Positions 32,508-45,025 of a stretch of 64,000 bases of DNA are shown one piece after another. Numbering within the stretch: the stretch's first letter is position 1; each line of letters begins with the position of its first letter. The stretch comes from Paraescarpia echinospica (taxonomy: Eukaryota; Annelida; Polychaeta; Sabellida; Siboglinidae), in contig CM034544.1 of the NCBI GenBank assembly GCA_020002185.1, forward strand, positions 34,268,821 to 34,332,820, in the 5' to 3' direction. The translations under genes were made by a program, and so were the position numbers. Below the pieces are notes generated by a model that made no database searches, had not been told where the DNA came from, and saw only the letters and a list, made by a program, of their open reading frames with translations.

Positions 32508-34853
32508 ATGGCAGCTCACGTAGAAATTAGTCGAATTCGTTGTCCAAGTTCGATGTTTTCGAGAAGTAACGCAGCTCGATATCAGTGTCCGAGTTGCTTC
32601 CGAGATGTAATCATTCCATTTCAAGAAGTGGAGCAACACGAAATTAGCGAAAGATTCCGTGTTATGCCTCAAACTGCACTATTTACTGAACATTTGTCAA
32701 ATCTAGCGGCGTTGTTACAGTTGTTGGTATTCCTGCGTTTTTTGGCCACAGGGGCCATTCACACAATCATCGAGGACGCGACGGAAATTTCCCGATCGAC
32801 CGCAGGTCGCTGCATTAGGAGAGTGTCTAGATTGATATGTGCCGCATCCAGGCAATTTATTGTTTTCCCCACTGGCCAGCGTGCACTCGATGCAAAGAAA
32901 GCATTTGCCAGAATTGCAGGTAAGCAACACTACAAAACGGAATTATCCCAAACCCCGGTAGTACCCCAGGAGGCGGCACTATCTGACATGAGAGTGCCGC
33001 CATCTGTTAGATAAAAAATATTTACGTTTCATTACAATCTGCAGCATGCATGCTAGGTAGGTACACAACTATATATTGCAATTTATGGTTACCGTTTCAT
33101 TTAGCAGTTTTTGTTACATACTGTGAACTGTCACAATTAAATACTGTGATGGTTTCTCTTTCACGTTTAAATGTACAAAACATACTTTAAAGTGTACGCC
33201 CAAATGAGTTACATTAACTTGATTTAAGCCAAGTATGATTGCGAGATATAATTAGCTCTGTGATAGAACGTTTGATCGGCAATCTAAAGTTTGTTAGATA
33301 AATACCCGAGATGTCGGTGTTTTTTATTATTTGTTTTTATTTTAATAATGTTTTTATCTTTAAAATTATCGTCGAATCAAGTGTGAAATTGGCAGAAACA
33401 GGGAAAGTGCAAATGCACATTTTTGTTGTGGCTCAGCTCACAGCCCTGCAAGATAATTATTGATCTATATATATTGTATGTATGGAATTTTTGTTTTAAA
33501 GAAAATGTCAATATTGTAAAAAAAAAACATGCCATGTCATTGTAGGATTCCCGAATGTCCTTAGCTGCATCGATGGCACGCACATCCGCCTCCAACGACC
33601 ACACAACAACGAGGCCGACTACGTTAACAGAAAGGGTTACCATTCCCTGAATGTGCAGGTAAAGAAGAAACTGTAAAAAAAAGAAGCTGCACTGCAATAC
33701 AGTTTTTATTGAAACACTAGTAATCACAACATACTTTGTACAAAGAATAAATGAATATGTGCAAAGGAGAGCATTAAATAGATGGTTTACCCAATGCCAA
33801 TCACAAAGTTCATCTTCACATAAATAGCATTTAGTAAAACTTCATAAAAATTGTATTGCATCATGATGCAAATGCAGTAAATAAAACCAAATAGTAACTT
33901 ATAGGCTATGTGAAATATACAAATAGTGCATCACATGAAATATCATGTCCACAAGTAACACAAGTATGTAAACAATGTAATTGTGTTTGCATGTAGATGT
34001 GCTGTGATGCCACGTACAGAATAACCAGCTGCACTGCTAGATGGCCAGGTGCGGTGCTAGATGGCCAGGTGCTGTGCACGACAGCCAGATCTTCCGAGGC
34101 TCCAATATATGCATACAATTTAAAAATGGTAATTACACATTACTGTAAGGATATCCTGTAAATTTTTTACATTTTGACATATTACATAATTGAAGTGTGT
34201 TTACTTGTTATAACACATATTTGTGTAATGTTATTAAACAATAATTATTTAATAGTTCATATATAATAATGTACACATTAATTGTCAACATTTATATTAA
34301 GTAATATTTAATATAATAAATAAATGTATATTTAATATTTGTTCAAACAACATAATAAACATGAAATATTTCACGATGCATACAAATGCAACATATCATG
34401 ATAATTGCAAAGAAATATTTTATTTAATTGTGGTTAAATATGAAACGTTACATTATATTTCCAGGACTACATCACGGATTCCTGCTGGGAGACTCAGGGT
34501 ATCCATGCCTACGTTTTCTCATGACTCGTATACTTCATCCTGCATCACCTGGCGAAGCACGGTTTAATAATTCATTGTGCCGTACCCGTGTTCTAATCGA
34601 ACAGACATTTGGTATCCTAAAGAGACGTTTCCAGTGTTTACACACCGAACTCAGAACCACACCACATAATGCTGTCACTTATGTTGTAGCATGTGTTGTG
34701 TTACACAACATTGGGATAGATCATGGTGACATAATTGACATTGCTACTGATGATGTTGACCAGCCTCCACCCGATGATATACCTTTCATTCCTGTTCCAG
34801 GACAAAACGATGGGGCAGTAATGAGAGGTCACATTGTTGCACATTTCTTTTAA
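32508..34853 (+). pseudogene. PIF/Harbinger transposase (HARBI1-like), four exons
   Basis: Four exons have matching phases. Exon 1, 32508-32919, has the helix-turn-helix-like LQLLVFLRFLATGAIHTIIE. Exon 2, 33546-33658, has [11 protein letters not shown] with the first Asp. Exon 3 is 33997-34128, and exon 4, 34465-34853, has FLLGDSGYPCL (second Asp) and RVLIEQTFGILKRRFQ (Glu). All introns are GT-AG. The start MAAHVEIS at 32508 has a good Kozak context; an upstream in-frame ATG exists at 32466. The only lesion I see is a 20-bp tandem duplication in exon 3 (34036-34055 and 34056-34075), which shifts the frame. Without it the transposase would look complete, so inactivation seems recent. Confidence 0.85.
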
Positions 34854-35690
34854 ATCTGCTCAGGTTGAGTACTGCGAAGTTGTTGTGAGAAGCCATCTTT
34901 ACTGTGTAATATGTGAGTTCATATTGAAAAATACTACATTCAAATTACCTAACAAAGAAGACATGTTACAACAAATCTTCCATTTCAGCAGAATTAAAAG
35001 AAATGTACAACAATGTACATTTAGTAATGTAATATCAAAAAACATGACATAAATGTGTTTGCATGTAGTAATAGTATTATTGGAATGTAATGTCAATAAC
35101 ATTAGAATTTAAGTGTTTTTTAAATAATTATCCATCATATAAATTATTCAAAACAACACTGAAATTAAATGTTAATGGGATTACATTCAAATATAAATAT
35201 TATAAATGCAAATACATTTATTTCATGTTTTTGATATGGCATTACTAAAATGCAATTGCATTGGTTTAGGTTAGAATAGTGGTTGATGACTTTTGCTGAT
35301 TTGTTTTATTGAATAATAGTATAGTTTTATATATACTTAACATGTGTCATAACTTTGTTTATGTATTTATTGCAATTATGAGTACATAACACTGTGTAAT
35401 GCAAATGGGTCTTCTTGGCCATCTTTATCAGTCAATATCTATTTTAAACATTTATTACCAAATACACTAACATTTCAATCATGTCTTTTTGTTAAATCTC
35501 ACCACATATAAGTTTCATTGCAGTTTACAAGCTTTATAAAAATGCTTAGGTTTGCACACATGTGACAAGTACACATAACTTATAGGAAGCATCAGAAGTC
35601 AACAACCCTCATTTGTGCAAAAAGAACCAGTATTCTAACGTAAGCAAGCCTACATTGCAGTTTGAAACTAACAACTGAATTTGTCATCAT

Positions 35691-36565
35691 TTATTCTAAG
35701 TTAACGCCAAATTCATTCGTTACTTTCAAACTGCAATGCAATTTCTTCAACGTCATCAATTCAAATTCCAAATCTAGATTTCGATTTTGTTTCTTTAGCA
35801 TTTCAATTTCCAAATTTAGTTTCTCCTGCTCAAGCAATATTCTTTTTGTGTCTTCAACAATGTTCCGCATAGTTGCTTCATCTTGTTGCAGTGTCCTTTT
35901 GGTGTTTTTTTACTTTTTGTCTGTAAAGAAGTATTTAACAAAATTACACCAGTGTTTATATTATGAGAGTCATTGCACGTGAAATCTTTACATTTGAACT
36001 GTTATGGCAAAGTGGTTATTAATCCCCAAAATTGTGAAATAAAGTTTTATACCTTTTTGGACTCCACAGATTGTAAGCTACAAAATACTCACATGTTTAA
36101 ATATCTTCACAAGTTTTTGAATATTTATTGCTGACAGTGAGCATATATTTAAAAAGCGACGTTTTGAGAGAAATATCCTGCAAAATTGGGCTACGTGTAA
36201 AAATTGCCCATAACAACCATACATTAAGTATTTCTTATTAATTTTGGATTATTTGTTGAGAAAAAAGGACATTGAAAGACAAGATTATGATGTATGCATT
36301 CCTCATTTCTGCCAAAATTACAAAATTTATGGGACATAACCTAGACAGTGACTACCCTTAAGTTATTTATTATTACATGCATAAACATAGCATTTTCTCC
36401 AATTTTACTCCAGAATTGTTAGCTTTTCTATGCATTGTGTACAACATGAATAATCATAAATATGGTGAAACAGGTGATTTACTTACCGCAGGTGACACGG
36501 CTAGATGTAGAGCAACTGGCTTCCTTTTGGGTCAAACTGGAACAACTGCTGTTGTTGTATTGCTC
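35691..36565 (-). pseudogene. Harbinger second ORF, coiled-coil end
   Basis: Two exons lie convergent to the transposase. The upstream one runs from about 36565 after a CTTTTAG acceptor to a GCG/GTAAGT donor near 36485 (Ser/Cys-rich). The downstream one starts near 35922 after TTTACAG and ends at 35691. It encodes a heptad-like helix, with QEKLNLEIEMLKKQNRNLDL and LEFELMTLKKL. Harbinger elements usually carry such a Myb/SANT-plus-coiled-coil protein. The Myb/SANT exon itself was not found upstream. A TAA sits in the downstream exon near a run of seven A, so it is broken. Confidence 0.55.
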
Positions 36566-36569
36566 TAAA

Positions 36570-37330
36570 AGAAGTTGCAAACAAATGTTTTACCACATGT
36601 CTTTATTGCTTCAATGCTGCATATGACTGCTGCAAAATGTAGTTGGCAGGTTCGACAATTTACACTGACTTATGCCCAGATATTTGCATAATTTAGAAGC
36701 AAATAAGCAAATTTGTTCATGGTGTAGTACATTTCATGTATTCTTACTTTCATATATTAAGTGCACATTAAACATTAACTATGACAATTTTTCATTTATA
36801 TACAGAGTGTTCGCCTGGTCGCAATGCACGTTTTTTTTTGTATTTAAATAAATGAAATCATTGGTAATCTCTGTGTTATTGTAAGTAGTGCAATAAAAGT
36901 TTCTCAACACACTTATCCCCTTCATGATCGGACAGAAAAATTACGACAATTTGTGGAATGAATATGCACTCCAGATCATGCAGTCTTATATTTTTTGGGA
37001 GAAGTCAATATTTTTCCTGTGTCCTAAGATGTTAAATTATAGGTTTGGCTAATGGAACTTCTGATAACTAGTCGATATGTTTCCATGGGTACTTGGAGGT
37101 TCAACTTATCCAGAGTGCACTGTATTATGGTAACCCTTGGGACTGGGACATGGTAATCTTAATTGACAGGACATAGAAATAATTTGAGACAGATTTAATG
37201 AGGTGACCATAATGCGACGCTAAACCATACAACATTTTCTATTCACTTATATTCAGATAATAATTTTCTGTAAACAAGTTTGTTTGCCTAAATGCAATGA
37301 TACTGTTTGAAACACTGCTTACCATCAGTA
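36570..37330. other. Stretch without recognisable gene
   Basis: AT-rich. It should contain the Harbinger 3' terminus and the missing SANT exon, but I could recognise neither. Confidence 0.35.
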
Positions 37331-39190
37331 TCAATCCCTCCGTGGTGGGTTGGTGAGTGGGTGGGTGAGTGGGTGGGTTGGTGAGTGAGTGGTTTTGGGT
37401 GTGGGTTGGTTGGTGAGTGGGGGGGTTGGTGAGTGGGAGGGTTGGTGAATTGGTAGGTTGGTGAGTGGGTGGGTTTGAGAGTGGGTTGGTTGGTGAGTGG
37501 GTGGGTTGGTGAGAGGGTGGGATGGTGAGTGGGTGGGTTGGTGAGTGGGTGCGTTGGTGAGTGGATGGGTTGGTGAGTGGGTGGGTTGGGGTGTGGGTAA
37601 GTTGGTGAGTGGGTAGGTTGGTGAGTGGGTGAGTTGGTGAGTGGGTGGGTTGGTAAGTGGGTGGGATGGGGAGTGGATAGGTTGGTGAGTGGGTAGGTTG
37701 GTGAGTGGGTGGGTTGGTGAGCGAGTGGATTGGTGAGTGGGTGGGTTGGTGAGTGGGTGAGATGGTGAGTGAGTAGGTTGATGAGTGGGTGGGTTGGTGA
37801 GTGGGTGGGTTGGTGAGTGAGTAGGTTGGTGAGTGCGTGGGTTGGGGAGGGGGTAGGTAGGTGTGTGAGTGGGTTGGTGAGTGGGTAGGTTGGTGATTGG
37901 GTGAGTTGGTGAGTGGGTAGGATGGTGAGTGTGTGGGTTGGGGAGTGGGTGGGTTGGTGACTGGGTGGGTTGGAGAGTGGGTGAGTTGGTGAGTGGGTAG
38001 GATGGTGAGTGTGTGGGTTGGGGAGTGGGTGGGTTGGAGAGTGGGTAGGTTGGTGAGAGGGTGGGTTGGGGAGTGGGTAGGTTGTTGAGTGGGTGGGTTG
38101 GTGATTGGATGGGTTGGGGATTGGGTAGGTTGGTGAGTGGGTGGGTTGGGGAGTGGGTGGGTTGGTGAGTGGGTGGGTTGGTGAGTGGGTGGGATGGGGA
38201 GTGGGTAGTTTGGTGAGTGGGTGGGTTGATGAGTGGGTGGGTTGGGGAGTGGATAGGTTGGTGAATGGGTGGGTTGGTGAGTGGGTGGGTTGGTGAAAGG
38301 GTGGGATGGTGAGTGGGTGGGTTGGTGAGTGGATGGGTTGGTGAGTGGGTGGGTTGGGGAGTGTGTAGGTTGGTGAGTGGGTGGTGAGTGGGTGGGTTAG
38401 TGAGTGGGTGGGATGGTGAGTGGATGGGTTGGGGAGTGGATAGGTTGGTGAGTGGGTAGGTTGGTGTGTGAGTGGGTTTGGGAGTGGGTTGGTTGGTGAG
38501 TGGGGGGTTGGTGAGTGGGAGGGTTGGGGAGTGGGTAGGATGGTGAGTGGGTAGGTTGGTGAGTGGTGGGTTGGTGAGTGGGTGGGTTGGAGAGTGGGTG
38601 GGTTGGTGAGTGGGTTTGTTGGAGAGTGGATAGGTTGGTGAGTGGGTGGGTTGGGGAGTGGGTAGGTTGGTGAGTGGGTGGGTTAGTGAGTGGGTGGGTT
38701 GGGGAGTGGGTAAGTAGGTGAGTGGGTGGGTTGGTGAGTGGGTGGGTTGGTGAGTGGGTAGGTTGGTGAGTGGGTGGGTTGGTGAGTGTGTGGGTTGGTG
38801 AGAGGGTGGGATGATGAGTGGGTGGGCTGTTGAATGGGTGCATTGGTGAGTGTGTGGGTTGGGGAGTGGGTGGGTTGGTGAGTGGGTGGATTTGTGAGTG
38901 GGTAGGTTGGTGAGTGGGTGGTTTGGTGAGTGGGTGGGTTGGTGAGTGGGTGGGTTGGTGAATAGGTGGGTAGGGGAGTGGGTAGTTTGGTGAGTGGGTA
39001 GGTTGGTGAGTGGGTGTTTTGATGAGTGGGTGGGTTGGTGAGTGGGTCGGTGGTTGAGTGTGTGGGTTAGTGGGTTTGTTTGTTGGTGGGTGAGTGGTTT
39101 AGTATGTGAATGTGTCGGTGGGCAGGTGAGTGAGTGGGTGCGTGGATGGGTGGGTGGGTGTATGAGTGAGTGAGTGAGTGTTTTGAGCAT
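37331..39190. repeat. 1.86-kb G-rich minisatellite, 16-bp unit
   Basis: The plus-strand unit GGTGAGTGGGTGGGTT is repeated over 100 times with variants of 12, 16 and 20 bp. Dense GGG runs would favour G-quadruplexes on the plus strand. The 619-codon minus-strand ORF (THPLTNPPTHQP) arises because the repeat lacks stops in that frame. I do not call it a gene. Confidence 0.97.
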
Positions 39191-39409
39191 TCCGGAGGAA
39201 TGGATATTGCGCTATACGAATTTACCTTAACTTTAAGTTTTAAGTCGGTCTCAAAGGGGGTGCAGTTGGATCGCAACGTCTTTAATGATCATCACCAATT
39301 GAAATAAAAAAAATCATCAGCACCCCCTCCCCCCTCCTTGCGATGTGAATATCCGAGAGTGAAGTGGGGCTGAAGCTCAGGCACCGTTAACACATTATTA
39401 TCACACACA

Positions 39410-39435
39410 CACAATCAATCACTCTCACACACACA

Positions 39436-39528
<93 letters not shown>

Positions 39529-39580
39529 CTCACACAGTCACACACACAGTCATACACACACCGTCACACACACACACAGT

Positions 39581-39648
<68 letters not shown>

Positions 39649-39685
39649 CACACAAACATTTACCCCCCCACACACATATACACCT

Positions 39686-39718
<33 letters not shown>

Positions 39719-39890
39719 GACACACACACTCACACACACAGTCACACACATACACAGACACACACACATAATACACACACACACACGCACACACACTCAA
39801 ACACCCACATACTCACTCACACACGCACGCACACACGAACAAACGCACACATGCACACACGCACACACGCACACACACATACCGTTTGCC
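39410..39890. repeat. (CA)n with (GA)n and CACACT tracts
   Basis: Compound microsatellite: pure CA at 39435-39525, a GA tract at 39593-39638, then CA/CACG variants to about 39880. Confidence 0.96.
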
Positions 39891-39959
39891 CATGTGTTTA
39901 GATTTCGCTTAATATTTTATATACTATGATCAAGTGTCATAATTAATTAACTAATGTGT

Positions 39960-40690
39960 TTTTGATTTATGACAATTATTATAAAGCATTTATAGAGCGC
40001 CGTGTGTCCGGATAACAAATCTGCTCAAAGGCGCTGACAATCGTAAAGTATAAGTAAAATACATTAAATGACCTAAAACATATTAAATAGAAACATTAAA
40101 TAGAAAGTTAAACGAATGTGATTTAAAAATAGCATATAAAATTACATAAAATGTCAGTTAGATAAACCTGAATACAAATAAATATATATATTTACAAGTG
40201 TATATATTATACATAAATTAAATGAATTAGCCGTTTAAATACCTAAAATAAATAATGTGCTTAAATAAAATAAAATAAATACATGTAATATGCTAATTAA
40301 AAAAAATAAAAATAACTGCAACCTAAGTACATAAACGAATGTCAACATTGCACAAATGTCACTGATGCGGAATACAAAGTTCTTTGAAGGCCTGTCGAAA
40401 TAAGTGTGTCTTTTAGAGTGATTTGAAAGAGGAAACGCAGTTTGCATGCCTGACTGCATGAGGCAGGACATTCCACAGGATCGGGCCAGCCACCGAGAAA
40501 GAACGACATAATGTTCAAGGTGATATCTCGGAATAGTCAGCAGACCTTGTTCGGTCGATCTAAGTGATCTGTTCGGCGTGTAGGATGTCACGAGCGATGA
40601 AATGTACGCAGGGCCGAGATGGTGCACTGCACGATATACCAGCAGTAACAGCTTGAATTCGATCCACAATGGTAGGAACATTTGTTTGCT
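39960..40690 (-). mobile_element. 5'-truncated LINE, 3' end
   Basis: The minus-strand ORF at 40681-40235 begins IEFKLLLLVYRAVHHLGPAY and YISSLVTSYTPNRSLRS, the conserved C-terminal part of a CR1/RTE-like reverse transcriptase. A frame change near 40500 breaks it before the usual FS...GP-W block. AT-rich 3' sequence follows down to about 39980 (AAAGCGCC-type end near 39995). Confidence 0.75.
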
Positions 40691-41039
40691 GAACTTCTTA
40701 CATGCTAGCTCTTCATTATTTATATACTACTTATTGCGCTTGTTCAATCCAATTGAAATGTAAGATTATTAGTATGTCTAATATATTATTCACCCATAAT
40801 ACAATTATTATTTTCAATGACGCGTATTTGCGTATTATTGAACATTTTCATTTTAGTCTGCATCTTGGCACAAAATAGTCAGGATCAAAGCTGTAACTGT
40901 GATGTGTTTGTCACCAATTAACACAACGTCCATTCAACATTAGACGAACTTGCAATCCAGCTACTAGGGGCGCCACTGCTCAGCAGTGGGACAGTTCAAT
41001 TCAGTAGGAGAGGCTAGCGACTGACGGGACTTATTCTTA

Positions 41040-41320
41040 ATACGTCTTGAGTTCGCAGTGATCTAGGCGTTTCGCAATCTTGGCCCGAGTGATCTGAGCC
41101 TGTTTCAGTGAAGTCAGCCAGTGACCTCGGCCTGTGTGGCAGTAAACTCGGCTTGTATTGCCAGTGATCTCGGCCTGTTTGGGGGAGTGTTGCTGACCAG
41201 AAACGATAGCTATATGTGTGCGTCAGTGAATTCGGCGTGTGCAGCTGTGAATTCGGCGTGTGCAGCAGTGAACTCTGGCTGTATAGCCAGTGATCTCGGC
41301 CGGTTTGAGTGATGATAGCC
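41040..41320. repeat. Degenerate short repeats related to the 120-bp array
   Basis: Units containing AGTGATCTCGGCCTGTTTCAG and AGTGAACTCGGC occur six to seven times at about 35-40 bp spacing. They look like ancestors or fragments of the unit in the next array. Confidence 0.7.
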
Positions 41321-41435
41321 AGCGTTTTTATGTGTAACATAATACAATGCATTATGTATTGTAATAACTGCTACATAATGTCCAATATGTTGCATGGTTG
41401 TTTTCAACAGCGATCTCTGTTTTTATAACGTTTTT

Positions 41436-41937
41436 TGTTTTGTTGGGTTATTTATGTGCGGCAGCGAACTCAGCCTGTATAACCAGTGATCTCGGCGGTT
41501 GCTGTTTGAGTGACGTTAGCCAGATATTTGTTGTGTGTATAGTGATGTATCATTTTGTTTTGTTGGGTTATTTATGTGCGGCAGCGAACTCAGCCTGTAT
41601 AGCCAGTGATCTCGGCGGTTACTGTTTCAGTGATGTTAGCCAGATATTTGTTGTGTGTATAGTGATGTATCATTTTGTTTTGTTGAGTTATTTATGTGCG
41701 GCAGCGAACTCGGCCTGTATAGCCAGTGATCTCGGCGGTTACTGTTTCAGTGATGTTAGCCAGATATTTGTTGTGTGTATAGTGATGTATCATTTTGTTT
41801 TGTTGAGTTATTTATGTGCGGCAACGAACTCGGCCTGTATAGCCAGTGATCTCGGCGGTTACTGTTTCAGTGATGTTAGCCAGATATTTGTTGTGTGTAT
41901 AGTGATGTATCATTTTGTTTTGTTGAGTTATTTATGC
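41436..41937. repeat. 120-bp tandem repeat, four copies
   Basis: Four head-to-tail units start GTTTTGTTGGGTTATTTATG and are more than 95 percent alike. The length is a multiple of three, so a 192-codon plus-strand ORF (41398-41976) spans the array. Its peptide repeats a hydrophobic and a cysteine-containing stretch. I regard it as repeat-driven. Confidence 0.95.
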
Positions 41938-42484
41938 ACACAATTCGACATTACCATTCTGCGTGATGTGTACTAGTATTGTAATGTATATATTTTTTCA
42001 GTGTACGTTATTGTTTCAGTTCCATCTTTTCTTAGTCTTGTCACCCATAACATGCTATTTGTTGGCACTTATTGGAGTGTAGCATAAATAAATGTGTTTT
42101 CGTTATTCGTGTGCAAACAGTGTATATATGGATATATGCATCGAAACCGAGGGTTCAGTTGGAGTTTTTGGTGAACCTCAATGGGGCGTATAGTTTAACG
42201 GTTTTGGTGAACTTCAGCTCCTCAATATTAAAAATGTTCCGACGCCTATCGCGTGGCACAATGTTCCGACTAGGATTCGGGACTAGTTTGCAGAAGACAT
42301 AAGGCATAATGTAGAAAGTTTGTATTTTATTAAACCCAACAATTCCACATGATACATAAATGGCAACGATCACGATACGTGTATAATCCAGAGTACAATC
42401 TAAAATATGACTGCGTGTGCGTGGGTGTGGGTAGGTGCGTGCGTGCGTGCGAGCGAGCGTGCGTGCGTGCGTGCGTGCGTGCTA

Positions 42485-42860
42485 TTCTACGGAGCTGAAA
42501 CCTGGACTCTATACCGAACACAAGTTAGACAGATACATGTCTTGCAGATGAGACACCTATTACAAACAAAGACATACTCAAAAGGACAAATATCCTAAGC
42601 ATGGAACAAGTACTCACACAAAACTTAGATGGACAGGTCACGTGGCTCGCGTGGACGACAACAGACTTCCGAAACAAACTATACTTTCCCAACCATCTGG
42701 AGGAACTAGGAACAAAGGCCGCCCCAAACTAAGATACAAAGACATTATAAAACGTATCCTGAGGAAACAAGGAATATATTCCAGACAGTGGTACAACCTC
42801 GCACAAGACAGACCGACCAGGAGGGGTCTCCTGCCCATCGAACCATGCGAGCAGTCATAG
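42485..42860 (+). mobile_element. LINE ORF2 C-terminal fragment
   Basis: The plus strand reads FYGAETWTLYRTQVRQIHVL, then, after frame changes, ARVDDNRLPKQTILSQPSGG and RNKGRPKLRYKDIIKRILRK. This is the conserved end of a common LINE reverse-transcriptase ORF. It is broken by at least two frame shifts. Confidence 0.8.
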
Positions 42861-42889
42861 TCGCAACCGCGACTGACAGCGACAGGACA

Positions 42890-43080
42890 GGAATATATAT
42901 ATACATATATATATGTATATAAATAAATAAATACATATATATATATATACTCCATTTTGTATATGTATGTACAGCTTTATATATATATATATATACATAC
43001 ATATACAAAATGTTATGCACATCAACACACACACATACACACACACGCACGCACGCCCGCACGCACATACACACATCTCT
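42890..43080. repeat. AT and CA/CG microsatellites
   Basis: (TA)n-rich blocks occur at 42893-42950 and 42977-43000, followed by CACACG repeats to about 43075. ATATACATATA and its inverse can pair. Confidence 0.85.
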
Positions 43081-43147
43081 ACCGCATTACCACCTGAATG
43101 AACACTCCTAACTTCACACATTTTCTAAGTACCAATTAGAACCATTC

Positions 43148-43151
<4 letters not shown>

Positions 43152-43220
<69 letters not shown>
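43152..43220. repeat. (CT)n microsatellite
   Basis: About 68 bp of pure CT. Confidence 0.98.
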
Positions 43221-43222
<2 letters not shown>

Positions 43223-43399
43223 GCATTGTTCGGCTGAATTCGTTCGTAAAATGTAAAGGGGTCTTCTAAGAAAGGATCATCTAAAAATAGACGAGTTGAT
43301 TGACATAATTGGCTGATCGTCTCAACACAATAAAGGAACACCTGAAAACAATAAGTGTCATCTCCCAGTAAAGGGGTTTCTATCAAAATAGGCCATTAA

Positions 43400-44100
43400 A
43401 AACGGTACGGTTGAAGTTGCATACCTGATAAGCGTTGCGATGCGAGCCTTTGTTACAGTGACAGCACATCGCAGGTCACGAGCAAGAACGAATACATTTT
43501 GCATATTGGTCTTAATATTGATCCTTGTAGAAATGCTAGTCCTCCGTAACAATATATTGGGATGAAGACTGCCATAGCTATGTCAGAACGAATTGGGTAA
43601 TCACCATGCGTTACTACGTAAGAATCATGGACGTATTCTATCAGCGTGCTATCTTCTCTTAGGCCAAGGAACTCGTCTTTCGTCTTTGACGACTCCTTCC
43701 TCCACTGAAAAATATCATTGTCCAATATGTCGTTGCATTCTTCACCAGATCTGGGAATTATCCAAGGAAGACCTCTTCCATGGAAATAATGTGCGGCATG
43801 ATGTCATCAGCAAACGGACACTACTCTTTATTCTCTCCAAGTGGCGTTGACAATTTGGAGAACACTTGATACCTCATTAGCCTGACCTTCATGTTGGTAA
43901 ACCTGGATTTGCGAAGATAGCTGGCAACGTTGCCTTAATATGTAATAATAGTGACCATATACCTTTCTTGTGAGGGGTTCTGCTGATTGATCTCACCAAA
44001 ACATGTACAATATTGCCCAGGTAAATGCAAGGCCTCTTTGTCTGGCATAGTCACCTGACATATTGGCCTTCAGCGGTTCTCCCCTTTCCAAGAACATGAT
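43400..44100. repeat. Duplicated unknown segment, copy 1
   Basis: This is homologous in the same orientation to 46640-47310. Shared blocks are GCGTTG-GATGCGAG-CTTTGTTACAG, GATCCTTGTAGAAATG, GTCTTTCGTCTTTGACGA and CCAAGAACATG. The minus strand has a 90-codon ORF (43725-43453) with [20 protein letters not shown] and GDYPIRSDIAMAVFIP, part of which ([14 protein letters not shown]) is readable in copy 2. This suggests a decayed coding sequence I cannot identify. Confidence 0.6.
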
Positions 44101-44379
44101 GATTTTTTTTAATTATCTTTGTTCGTTTGAGTATCTCCTTTTGGTATTATCATGTCTCGTAATTGTGTCAAAGCATACGGTTCATAAAGCAACTGGGTGA
44201 CTACAATTTCTAGGTACATCTGACAATTCACTCTGATTTTTACAAAATGATTGCTCCACAAACGTTTGTACAACCGACCAAACATTTAAGATGACTTGGT
44301 TATACGTTCAGATAGATAGAATGGTTCTAACTGGTACTTACAAAATGTAGAAGAAGCTCAGAGATGTGTGTATGTGCGT

Positions 44380-45020
44380 GTGTGTGTGTGTGGGCCGCAT
44401 GCGTGTGTTGAGAGAGTATTAGTAAGATACAGAGGAGAAGGATTTGGATTAATAATGTCTCACATAAGAACGTAAATCTGTTCAACGTCTCTGGGACGCT
44501 TCAACCAATATGCAATTACTGCATTAATATTCATTATCACACATTCAGTGATCCACGGATATATATAGCCAGGTACTCATTTATGCAGCTGATTGTGCAT
44601 GGTGCGTACACAATTGCCGAAGGTTCTGAACTTCAGCAAGATCATGTGAACACTGGTCTCTTTCGCAACACGCTATCGTCAGATAGTCTATTTATTATGT
44701 ATGGCACATACCAGAACGTAGCTTGCACACCAATGAATTGTATTCCCGCGATGACATATACAGTTAGTTTGAAAACCCCGAATTGTTCGATCTTCCAACC
44801 CAGTCGAGCAGCAGGCGATTCAACTTTTATTTCAAAAGGACACCATGACGTAATAAGCCAGGCATAGACAAGGAAAACTTATTTTTATAGTAATTTATTC
44901 TCCGATTCACTTGATTGTCCAACGAATAAAATTTAGTACGGTGACCTATGATTTCAGTAACATAATTTTATAGGCATCGTTATCATATATGAACATTTTT
45001 AGAGTATGTGATGACTTTTT
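44380..45020. other. Stretch without recognisable gene
   Basis: I see nothing beyond a short GT tract near 44370-44390. The 94-codon ORF at 44583-44867 has no recognisable features. Confidence 0.4.
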
Positions 45021-45025
45021 AATTT

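Noticed and set aside
37331..39190. 619-codon minus-strand ORF rich in Thr, His and Pro
   Set aside because: It is wholly a translation of the 16-bp minisatellite, which lacks stops in that frame. There is no unique sequence or splice evidence.
41398..41976. 192-codon repeat protein
   Set aside because: The unit length of 120 bp keeps the frame open. The peptide has no convincing domain or start context.
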